A stretch of DNA of 10,151 nt, from assembly GCA_024220525.1 (NCBI GenBank), contig JAMYWO010000026.1, positions 31,391-41,541 on the forward strand, read 5' to 3'. Source of the DNA: Cochliopodium minus (taxonomy: Eukaryota; Discosea; Himatismenida; Cochliopodiidae). Under the pieces are notes generated by a model. The model searched no databases. It was not told the origin of the DNA and saw only the letters and a program-made list of their open reading frames with translations. This document shows, in pieces, positions 1 through 8,313 of the stretch. Position 1 is the stretch's first letter; every line of letters starts with the position of its first letter. The translations under genes were made by a program, and so were the position numbers.

Positions 1-3
1 GGT

Positions 4-404
4 ATGTCTTTAAAAGAATTATCTGTGTATAATCATGAAAATAAAGATGGAAAGATTTATGTGGGTATCTTTGGGGATGTATTCGATGTATCAATCAAAA
101 GGGATTTATATAGCGGGAATTATTCTTTGATGACTGGGAAAGATTCGACAGTATTATTGGGTAATAATATTACCACAATTCATAATATAATTTGGAGTGA
201 ATTCAAAAAAATAATCCCAAATAAAATTATAACTGAATAAAAAATTTTAAAGGAAAGAACAAAATCAAAGAAGATCTCGTCAATCTGGATTGGAAAATAT
301 TGGATGAAAATGAATTGAAATTGGCTAAAGAATGGCATACAAAATTCGAAAAACAATATCAAAAAGTGGCGAGAATAACAGATATAAAGAGATCCAATTT
401 GTGA
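4..404 (+). CDS. MAPR-family cytochrome b5-like heme-binding domain protein (2 exons, possibly 5' partial)
   Basis: The gene model is 4..160 joined to 253..404, with a 92-base GT...AG intron and a stop at 402-404, giving 102 residues. The start of the protein (SLKELSVYNHENKDGKIYVG, then VFDVS) and the later run YSLMTGKDSTVLLGK match the core of the membrane-associated progesterone receptor (MAPR) branch of cytochrome b5-like proteins. The tyrosines in LYSGNYS correspond to the heme-contacting region of PGRMC1. Exon 2 supplies the usual C-terminus: LDW, ENELKLAKEW, KFEKQY and VARI. Splice phase agrees (g|ga, Gly). Known MAPR proteins bind heme and assist sterol or P450 metabolism at the ER; a role here is inferred only by family. 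No membrane anchor is visible. The ATG lies at the window edge, so an upstream exon encoding an anchor could be missing. Confidence 0.85.
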
Positions 405-605
405 GTTTAAGTCCAAAATATGACAAAAGATGATTTTTTTCTTATTCAATAATACAAATGTAATAAAAACCACATTTCCTGTATTTTGGTGCCATATCAT
501 TTTGAATTTACTCTAAATTATTGAATAATTGAATATTTGAAGAAATCAAACCCAATATTCACAAAATGCTTTCAAGAATCTCAATAATTTCAATATAAAT
601 AAAAA
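405..605. other. Short AT-rich spacer between two + strand genes
   Basis: This stretch separates the MAPR stop codon from the ATG at 606. It holds no convincing exon on either strand. Polyadenylation signals of the first gene and the promoter of the next must lie here or in the flanks, but I see no motif I would defend. Confidence 0.5.
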
Positions 606-3600
606 ATGATTGACATTAACATCATTTTCCAAAAATTTGAAAATGAGATACCTGGATTGAGAGATAATGCTTTGAATATTTATGCATGGGGAAGCAGAGT
701 ATTATCATATTTTTTATGAACAAATTAAATATATGGTTTTGCAGGTATACAAGACCAATAGAGAAGATTCGGATCATGATTTCATCATTGTGCTCAAGAA
801 TAAATTTTTTAAAAAAATCTATAAGGAAAACGATGAGAATCTTATCAGAATAGAATTCAAGAACAAATTCAAATTGGATATAAATGTTACAAGATCCAAT
901 CTCAGAATAAAATGGGTAACCAAAATCAGACATATTCAAATTAACCATTTATTAGAATTTAATTTGAGCCTAAATTAAATTCTCAAATTATAATTTGGAT
1001 CCAATTTTTATATCTCAACATCACGTACTATATTATATTATTATTGTTCCTATTATCAACTTTTCATTGAAAATTTGTTAGTAAATATATCAAAGAATGG
1101 ATCAATATCAATCAACATATACAAATGATAATATGATTATATTCAATCAATGATCAATTTATATACTATCTAAAGTTAAAATATAAAAATTGATCCAAAT
1201 ATATTGAGCAAATTAAATTCTTACAAAAAAATTTTCATTCTCATAGCTTTATACATAACAATATCCTTTTACACATCCAAACAGTTTAAATTTTTTTCAC
1301 AAATTAATATCCGCTAACAAAATTTTTTTCTATATAATAAATATGCTAGATCATACACACTTTATAGACAATTTAAATAAAATTTGATGTATCAATTCAA
1401 ATGTCTTCACTAATTTTGTCTATAATATATTAAAAGTAAAATAATATTATTTTTTTAACTGTTTTGTATTAAAAGTTGATTTATGAAAAAGATATGTTAA
1501 ACGTCTCATTGATAAACATCACTTGCTACAAGAGATTATTGGACGAGAACAGGATAGAGGCAATCGAGACGCTATACTTGCCCAAAGAGATGATTTTACA
1601 AGAAAAAATTCAATTAGAGTTTAAAATCGATTGGTTGTTGTATAAAAATTTTTTTTTAATTAGAAAAATATTTGTCATGAAAACTCTTTTCACGTTAATC
1701 AAAGGTTTCATCTTTCAACAGAAATGGGCAAAAAAATTTTTTAAAAAAACATTAAGAAAAAAAAAAAAGATGAAATGGAGATTTTCATTGAAATAATTTA
1801 AGAATAAAACAAAAAATATTAAAGTAAAGAAATTATTAATGATTTTTTCAGACATATTTTCTTTAAAAAAAAAATCTAGTTCAAATTACTTATTTTTATA
1901 AAAAATTAGAAATTAACAAAACATGGAGGAAATCCAACAAAAAAATTCATAGCGGAGATATTTACAAAGGCAAGAAGGAGCTCTTCCACGCTCTGCGCTA
2001 CCTTAACTTCGCCCAGCAAATGACCGATCACGGAAAAATCCTCGACTACTCTTCGGAAAACGACCTGTGGTTCAAAAAATTGAAAGATTGCGAAGAAAAA
2101 GAGTGGAGTTATTATGAGGAGAATTTTTTGGAGTTGTTTAAAACTTCCGTTAATGTTTTTCGCAACAAAATCAACAAATTGAGTGAAAAACAGCAGTTTT
2201 ATTCGAGGGATGAGGCGAGGGAGGTTTGTTTGGACCTTTTGTTGAAGTGTATGGCGGAGAGCAAGAAAGTTGTCAAGGAGCATTTTTATTATGACTCTCG
2301 TCGTCACGTGGAGGAATCAATCGAGAGTTTTGGAAAAGATCTGATCGTATTATTTTTTTTGTTGATTATATTTATTATTTTATTTTTAACCAAAATTTAT
2401 TTTGTTTTTAAATTTATATTGAATTTTTTTTTGATGTTGATCCTATATCTATATTTTTTGATTTTTTTATATTTCGTTTTTTGATTTTTTATTTTTTTTC
2501 ATTTGTTTATATTATTTTTGTTTTTTATTTTTTTTATTTTTTATTTTCTTTAATTTTTAATTTTTAATTTCTATTTTTGTTTCCATTTTTTTTATTTTTT
2601 AATTTTATTTTATTTTATTTTTTTTTTTTTTCTAATTCTTTTTATACAAACATTTTTTATTATTTAAAAAAAAATAATAGGATTCTAAGGAACTCAAGAT
2701 TGTTTGTTTCATCAAAAAATTTGGCTTCAAAAGCCTCAAGAAATTGAAAATAGCCCATCATTTTTGTCCCTCCAACAACCTCCTTTGCGTGCATTCCCTC
2801 CACGGAGTTTTTTACCTCAAAAAGCTCATTTATTTCTACGAATACGATCCGAGCATTGACAAACGTTATTTTGAAGAGATAAGAGAAGAATGTAAAAATG
2901 GCGTTGTCATCGATTTAAAAGGTACAAAAAATATATACATATTTTATATTTTTTAATCCAAAAAATAATTTTTTTTTGAAACAATTTTTTGAATTAATAT
3001 TTTTTTTGAAAAATTTTTTAATTTTATTTGATATTTAATATTTAAATGAATAATTTAAGATTTTTTTTTTTTTGTTTTTAATCATTTATTTTTTTAAAAT
3101 TTTTTTTCAATATAACATTTTTGAAATTTTATTTTTTATTGAAATTATTCATTTTGCTTTGAATTAAATTTTAAAATAGATTTGAGTGTAGTTTGTTTTT
3201 CTTTTTTAAGTACCAAGGATGTCGTTTTACACAAAGATTCCTCCCAAAAATTTTTGTCACAAGAAGATTTGGTGGCAACAGAGATGATTGATGGCACATT
3301 AGTATACTTGTTCCACCACAACGAAGAATGGAAAGTATCGACAAAGTGTAAAACATATATTATTTTTATTTATTTTTTTTTTTTTATTTTTCATACTTAT
3401 TTTTCATACTTATTTTTTTATTTTCTATTTTATTTTATTTATTTTTTATTTCATTCATTTTATTTTTTATTAAATGTAGATACTTGTGATGGGAGCGAAT
3501 TTTTAAACTGGAAAAACACAAACAAGCAAATATCAGTTAAAGGTAATCCAAAAAATAAATGAAATAAAATAAAATAAAATAAAATGAAAAAAAAATAGAT

Positions 3601-4293
3601 CAATTTTGGAAAATATGGAAAGAAAGAAATTACAATTTTCACGATTTAAACTCTCAAAAAATTTGTTTTGTGTTCAAACTCATTTCTTCCACGCACAGAA
3701 AAGTGATCAACTACACGGGCCAAAACGAAATAATTCTGATCGGAGCTAACAAAATAAATGAGGATGGGACAATAGAGGAAGTTTCGTTGAAAAAAATCTC
3801 CGAAATGGTTAATTGGAAGATTATCGAGGAAAAACTTTTCAAAATTGATAATTTGGACAAGTTTGTGCGACGTTTGAATAAAAAACACAGTGGCTATGAT
3901 TTTGCTGGTTATGTCATTAAAGACAAAAATAATGTTAGGATGAGTTTGTCTTATCCCAAGCACGTTTGTATCAAGTATCTTCAAGTTCCTTGTGATTCTT
4001 TGTTTGAACAAAACTTGGTTTTGATGTCTAACGTTGAAATTTTAAGCTTTTATTCGAATGATCTCCATCATATTTTGGTTGCTTACTTCCCTCAACATTT
4101 TTCCATCTTTGATGACGTCTCCAAACAGATTTCAGTGATTTTACACTCGATTGAGAATGAAGGATCTTATTCTGGGCAGTTCAAGAGTGTTCCCAACATC
4201 ATGAAAAACAATAGAATTGACATTTTTCACGCTTTTTTTGTACAAACTCCCTTCAAAATTTTAAAAACAATTCAAAAAGTTGATACTAATTAA
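606..4293 (+). CDS. Fusion of RlaP-like nucleotidyltransferase and degenerate T4 Rnl1-like RNA ligase domain (8 exons)
   Basis: Proposed exons are 606-698, 745-915, 1476-1704, 1910-2346, 2681-2921, 3180-3347, 3480-3542 and 3599-4293. All introns are GT...AG, phases agree, and the sum is 699 codons. Residues 28-48 hold a polymerase-beta-type signature: WGSR, then EDSDHDF with D41 and D43; D76 in KLDINV may be the third metal ligand. Next come RIEAIETLYLPKEM and, near 177-200, a YKGKKELFHALR helix ending in HGKILDYSSENDLW. These resemble the RlaP/COG3541 RNA-repair nucleotidyltransferases. From about 311 the chain follows the Rnl1 RNA ligase plan: a CRG-like CKNGVVID, KFLSQED (414-420), EMIDGT (425-430), VSTK, VFKLI (492-496), INYTGQNEIILIGA and AGYVIK (570-575). 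M426 stands where the nucleophilic Lys should be, K494 for the motif IV Glu, and A570 and M582-S583 in motif V, so ligation is probably lost. The joins between exons 2-3 and 3-4 are the least certain. Confidence 0.75.
699..744 (+). other. 46-base intron inside the nucleotidyltransferase active-site motif
   Basis: The intron runs from gtatta to ttgcag. Removing it joins AWGSR to VYKTNREDSDHDF in phase 0 and so builds the G-S ... D-x-D signature. If it is not removed, the upstream ATG frame is lost. It is the shortest intron inferred here. Confidence 0.8.
916..1475 (+). other. 560-base intron of the fusion gene, carrying a dispersed element
   Basis: The donor is gtaacc after an in-frame Trp codon and the acceptor is attaaaag before TTG at 1476; both are phase 0. 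No coding potential is evident inside. The segment from about 1069 to 1239 resembles part of the ankyrin-gene intron. An alternative donor at 886 would also keep phase, so the 5' edge is uncertain. Confidence 0.5.
1069..1239 (+). repeat. Diverged dispersed element, copy A (intronic)
   Basis: Three blocks match copy B at 8440-8561 in the same order and orientation. Bases 1069-1085 are identical over 17 positions. Bases 1101-1137 match at about 34 of 37 positions. Bases 1213-1239 differ by one substitution and one single-base gap. Spacing between blocks differs. I see no ORF, terminal inverted repeat or target duplication, so its nature is unknown. Confidence 0.65.
2347..2680 (+). other. 334-base T-rich intron
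   Basis: The donor is gtatta and the acceptor is ataatag; both sides are phase 0. The interior is almost only T with scattered A, including ATTTT and TTTTA runs near 2600-2630. It separates the nucleotidyltransferase-side exon from the first ligase-side exon, so it marks the approximate domain boundary of the fusion. Confidence 0.7.
2922..3179 (+). other. 258-base T-rich intron in the ligase region
   Basis: Donor gtacaa and acceptor aaaatag join g|at to make Asp. This gives CKNGVVIDLK followed directly by DLSVVCFSF, as expected for the CRG-to-KFF segment of Rnl1-like ligases. Confidence 0.75.
3348..3479 (+). other. 132-base T-rich intron without an in-frame stop
   Basis: Donor gtaaaa and acceptor atgtag join t|at (Tyr), giving VSTKYTCDGS, which suits the STK ... 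DGS stretch of Rnl1-like ligases. The length is exactly 44 codons and the exon frame stays open through it, so unspliced RNA would remain translatable with a Phe/Tyr/Leu-rich insert. Confidence 0.7.
3543..3598 (+). other. 56-base A-rich intron with an AAAAT-type run
   Basis: Donor gtaatc and acceptor aaatag join g|at (Asp). Unlike the T-rich introns before it, this one is purine-rich, with several AAAAT units at about 3562-3586 and no pyrimidine tract before the acceptor. Confidence 0.7.
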
Positions 4294-4303
4294 AATTAAC
4301 TTT

Positions 4304-5095
4304 TTAATTTTCTTTTTTCAAGTATTTTGATCTGACTATCTTGTATTTTTCCCACAGTTCTTTTTTCATTCTCGTAAGACTCTCATGGATCTTGTTGAGT
4401 TCGTGGCGATGTTTCATCACATTGAAAATTTTTTTCTTGATGAAATAGGTGCTGGTCATTTCGTTGTATCCTAGTATACCCATCCCCTTTAAAACTCTTT
4501 CTACTTGTAACTTTTTGGTCTCTGTGGTATCTTCTCTTTGAAAGAAATCATAATCGGTGAAATTTGAATTCTATTTATAATTTTATGTAAAAAAATTTTT
4601 TCTATAAAATAATTCAAAATTTACTTCTCTTTCTGTTGATTCTATCACACTCAACATTGATCTATCCATACTCGAAGAGATGAAGTAATCATCCAAACGA
4701 TAAATCTCTGGGATGAAATGATTGGGATGCATTATTTGCATGATGGTACGATAAGCTATGCTGTTCCTTTTGTTATCTTCAACCAAAATGATGGGTGAAT
4801 TCAAAAGATATTCAATTTTGATTTGGAATTGATTCAGTGATTGTAGGATGGGATTATCTATCTCCTCAATTATGATCTCCTTTTCAATATTAGTATATCT
4901 ATCGAGAAATACATTATGATACTCAGAATCAGATACTGACTGATGCATCATCGGAATGAACTTGAACTCGATATCCAATCCCTTGTTGGTGTTCTGGAAG
5001 GTCATCTTGTCATTTTGATTATCAAAATGGATGGAAAGATGGTTATTGATGGATTTGTGGGTGCTCCTGGAAATTTGGATGAAAAAATTCTCCAT
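4304..5095 (-). CDS. Unrecognised 245-residue protein with basic helical C-terminus (2 exons)
   Basis: The minus-strand model has exon 1 at 5095-4625 (157 codons) and exon 2 at 4570-4304 (88 codons plus TAA). They are separated by a 54-base GT...AG intron (gtaaat ... aaatag), phase 0 on both sides. The ATG at 5095 follows an A/T-rich leader. I do not recognise the family. Visible features are a mixed alpha/beta-looking first part (residues 1-140), an acidic stretch IEKEIIIEEID near residue 70, an acidic and polar middle, and a Lys/Arg-rich, probably helical tail from about residue 198 (FIKKKIFNVMKHRHELNK, later ELWEKYKIVRSKYLKKEN). There is no signal peptide or membrane segment. The gene is convergent with the fusion gene, with stops only about 10 bases apart. 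The coding call rests on open exons, a clean splice and exon-like composition. Confidence 0.7.
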
Positions 5096-5200
5096 TTTTT
5101 TTTTTAATTTAATTTCAAAAAAAATATTATGTAAAAAAAAAAATTTAAAAAAAATAATATGTAAAAAAATTTATTTTTATTAAATAAAAATTCCTTTTCA

Positions 5201-5350
<150 letters not shown>

Positions 5351-5352
5351 CT

Positions 5353-5525
5353 AAGAAAAAATAGAAAATAAAAAATAAAAAATAAAAAATAAAAAAAATA
5401 AAAAAATATAAAAATAAAAAATAAAAAAATAATTGAAGCAAAAAATTAAAAATAAAAAATAACAAATAAAAAAATATAAAAATATAAAAATATAAAAATA
5501 AAAATAAAAAAATAAAAAAATATTT
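5353..5525. repeat. A-rich low-complexity tract (AAAAAT / AATAAA / AAAAATAT units)
   Basis: About 170 bases of almost pure A and T on the + strand, with many repeated AAAAAT, AATAAAA and ATAAAAAT units. Read on the minus strand it is a T-rich intron-like tract just upstream of the COQ5 exon acceptor, similar to the T-rich introns of the fusion gene. Tracts like this are prone to polymerase slippage and assembly collapse. Confidence 0.8.
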
Positions 5526-5553
5526 ATTGGCCAAAATCATAAAGGATGGATTG

Positions 5554-6186
5554 ATGAATTTTACAATATTCTATTCTCTTTCAAAAATGNATTGATTACC
5601 AAAAAATTTCACATGACTTTTTGACTTTTAATTTTGAAAAAAGGTATTTCAATATTGGATCAATCGTTGCAATGCAAAAAGGTAAAAAAAGGTATATAGC
5701 AATATAATCCCAATAAAAATAAACTTTTTATTTTTACAGAACTTGCCCAGTTTTGTCTCCCAGCAACATATGACACTACTTATAATAGTTTGTGTATAAT
5801 TTGCATGAAAAAACAAGATGGGTTTTTTATTAGATATTGCGGACATATTCGACATTGCACGGTAATTAAGTCTGTTTTGTTCATTTTCTATTTGATGTAA
5901 TTTTTTTCAAAAGGATTGTGTTGATGCTTTAGATTCATACGAAGTCTTTGATGACAAAATATCACCATTGTGCTTTATTACGGGTTTCAACGTGGACAGT
6001 TGCTTACTTTGCATTGTTTCATTACCTTCTAGGGGGTTTCAACCAAAAGTAAATTCTCTTTTCATGCCTGAAAAACTTATAAAGTCACCAAAACCTTTGC
6101 CCAAGAAAAAATATCAGCCAGAAAAGAACAATTCCCCCCAACCAAAGAAAAGACCATTGCCAAAAAAGCCTATTTCAAAGAAATAA
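5554..6186 (+). CDS. RING-type (C3HC4) zinc finger protein with Lys/Pro-rich tail (3 exons; frame broken by 'n' at 5590)
   Basis: Exons are 5554-5681, 5740-5861 and 5914-6186, with GT...AG introns of 58 and 52 bases. Exon 2 encodes CIIC, then eleven residues, then CGHIRHCTDC; exon 3 ends the motif with CLLC. The spacing C-x2-C-x11-C-x-H-x3-C-x2-C-x27-C-x2-C fits a classical RING finger, the domain by which many E3 ubiquitin ligases bind E2 enzymes. The last zinc pair lacks the common CPxC proline. After the finger comes a tail rich in Lys and Pro (KPLPKKK, KKRPLPKKP), probably disordered and basic. The ambiguous base at 5590 adds one position. Ignoring it, ATG 5554 runs in frame into exon 2 and the total is 173 residues; with it, exon 1 is interrupted. 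The start is therefore tentative. E3 activity is inferred. Confidence 0.7.
5590..5590. other. Ambiguous base (n)
   Basis: The only non-ACGT symbol in the window. It sits in the first exon of the RING gene and shifts the reading frame if counted as a real base. The simplest reading is a consensus or polishing error rather than a mutation. Confidence 0.9.
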
Positions 6187-6498
6187 TATTATGTGAAAAA
6201 TTTTTAAATTTTTTAAACCCTATTAAAAATATATTCTTCCTCACCATCCATTTTCCCAAATTATCTTTTAGCAGAAGTGAGTATAAAAAATAAATTATAA
6301 AATAAAAAATTTTCTAGACAATGATCAGTAGAAATAGGAAATTTTTTTTGAGATGTCCAAAATTTTTCAAATGTTGACAAAAATTTCAAAATTGGTTGAT
6401 ATTTAGTTGTGTTGAAATATTTTTTAATGAATTAAATAATCTACAAAAGTGAATTACAACATAACTATAATATAAAACTATATTAACAGGAAAAAAGA
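6187..6498. other. Intergenic region between convergent genes
   Basis: About 310 AT-rich bases lie between the stop codons of the RING gene (+) and the Asn-rich gene (-). It should contain both 3' untranslated regions. I found no extended ORF, structured RNA or repeat that I can support. Confidence 0.6.
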
Positions 6499-7979
6499 TT
6501 AAAAATCGATAACATCCATCAAAACAGGGACGATCAAAACAAAGTTTCCCACCATGAACTTTAGCTGTTTCACTAGTTTTTTGCTGGTGGGATCTTTGAG
6601 CTTATCTTTAACGGACACCTTTGACTTAAAGTTGATGTCAGTTTCTCTTTGATGGCCATTGAACAAACTGACAATTTTGTTGGGAACATCAAATTTGATT
6701 TTGAGATCAATCGAGTACATTTCGTTCTTTTTGACTGACAAAGACAAGAACTTTAGTTGGGAGCCATTGTCATCGAACTGGTTGAACTGGTTCTCGAAGA
6801 AGTAGAGGATGGGTTCGGAGCCTTTGTTTTGGAAGATGGAGACGTTTTTTATGTTGAGCGAGCCTATATTTTGGTCGATGTTCAACAAGTTGGAATCGTA
6901 AGTTGGGGTATAGTCGTTTAAAATCTCTCTGTATTTCGAGTTTTCAAAGATGTTGTTGTGATTGGAGTTGGTATAGTTGTTTAAGTGAGAGACGGGGTTG
7001 GGAAAAGTTTCGTATTCGTCCACCGTGTATGTTGTAAAGTTGATGTTCACTTCCTTGTTTGTAGTGTGATGGATGTTGTTGACTTCCAAGTTTGGGTTGT
7101 TGTATTCTGTAAGATTGTAGTTGTTGTTACTTTGGTGGAAGTAATTATTGGTAATCCTGTTGTTCTCAATAAAAAAGTTGTTTTCTGAGTTCAAGTGGTT
7201 ATTTATCAAATTATTGTTGTTGGTATCGATATTATAATTTATATTTAAATTATTATTTAAATTATTATTCATTCCTCCAAAAGGATTATTTATTGATCTT
7301 TCATAGTGATTGATATTTGTTTCCATCATCGATATATCCGACATGTTTTTCCCATTAGTCATAGGCTCCCTCTTTTTGTTTAATCTGATGTTCTTTGGTT
7401 GGATGGGGATCACTTCGAGAGGGATCATGATGATATCCTTCACCACTATTGCCTTGTAGCGATCAAAAAGATTGCCCTTTATCAATTGATTGAATGAGAT
7501 CAAAGAGATGCCATATGAATTCAAATCTTGGAAATACTTGTCGTAGAAATCCGCAATAGCTTTGTTCTTTTTGAATCCCAGCATCTCTTTAGGTGATTCT
7601 TTCTTTATCTTGAGCAATAGTCTGTCCACCTCATTCTTATCTAAGCTAAGATGTTGATTCACTAAATAGATCTCTTCTGAAGAAAGGTTTTCAAAATTCT
7701 ACCATATTTAAATTAAAATTAAAATTTTTATTTTTAATATAGTATTTCAGTTAAATTTTATATTAATTAAATATTCGAATTATAGGTGTATTGTAAAGTA
7801 TACCTTGTTCTAAAAAGGAAAATTAATTTTTTTACATTTCTATCAGTCTGGACAGCTATTTCCAAAAAAGAGACCTTTCCTTGTTTTTGGCATTTTAGAT
7901 AATACAGGAGATCTTTTTTCAAAATTACATCACCCTTCTTTTGGGATTGAATAACACAAATAGTACCTTGATATATCAT
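6499..7979 (-). CDS. Asn-rich protein of unknown family, 447 residues (2 exons)
   Basis: Minus-strand exon 1 is 7979-7836 (48 codons) and exon 2 is 7698-6499 (399 codons plus TAA). They are joined across a 137-base GT...AG intron (gtaaaa ... tggtag), phase 0 on both sides, giving AVQTDRN followed by NFENLSSEEIYLV. The protein has three parts. Residues 1-160 are probably folded (GTICVIQSQKKGDVILKKDL; KIKKESPKEMLGFKKNKAIA). About residues 175-305 are dominated by Asn in runs such as NNNLNNNLNINYN and are probably disordered. A C-terminal part of about 130 residues has alternating hydrophobic strands (LKFLSLSVKK, SIDLKIKFDV, VGNFVLIVPVLMDVIDF). There is no signal peptide or clear membrane span. 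I do not recognise either folded end, and a nuclear or cytoplasmic role cannot be chosen. The gene is divergent from the ankyrin gene. Confidence 0.75.
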
Positions 7980-8313
7980 TTTATTTTGTTGTATTCAGAT
8001 ATTCAAAGAAATTTTTTTTATTTTTTTATTATTAGAATATTTGGCATTTCAGTGTAGAATTGATTTTTCTCTTAAATTTTAAATTATATAATAATTCAAT
8101 TAAGTTCTGGAATTGGGGTCAAGATTACAATTTTGTTTTCAAATGTCATTAAAGATTTCAATGTTCAAATTCCGAAAAATAAAGTTTTTGTTAATAAAAA
8201 TTAAGAGCTATGAAACTAATAATTTTGAAATAAAAGGTAGTGGTTTAGGGCACCAAACAAATTAAATTTATTTTTTGTTGATTTTCTTTAATATGAAAAA
8301 TAAATAAAATAAA
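7980..8313. promoter_or_regulatory. Shared 5' region of two divergent genes
   Basis: This 334-base AT-rich stretch lies between the ATG of the Asn-rich gene (-) and the ATG of the ankyrin gene (+), so both promoters should be within it. No TATA-like box or paired operator stands out against the composition. The function is deduced from position only. Confidence 0.4.

Noticed and set aside
1824-1851. A 28-base intron (gtaaag ... ttttcag)
   Set aside because: Shorter than any other intron inferred here, and the flanking frame does not lead into the next exon.
1906-2307. Minus-strand open frame of about 133 codons
   Set aside because: Antisense to the exon encoding KKELFHALR ... HGKILDYSSENDLW, which has clear family resemblance on the + strand.
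2020-2484. A membrane protein ending in a hydrophobic tail
   Set aside because: The hydrophobic residues come from reading through the donor at 2347 into the T-rich intron.
5353-5525. Tandem or CRISPR-like array
   Set aside because: The units are irregular A/T words without spacers of unique sequence; this is low complexity DNA.
5968-6186. A stand-alone small basic protein
   Set aside because: It has no ATG at its start and is the frame of the third RING exon, which extends back to the acceptor at 5913.
7804-7809. A six-base microexon (AACAAG, minus strand) inside the intron of the Asn-rich gene
   Set aside because: It has AG before and GT after and would keep phase, but it needs a 26-base upstream intron. 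Direct joining of 7836 to 7698 is simpler.
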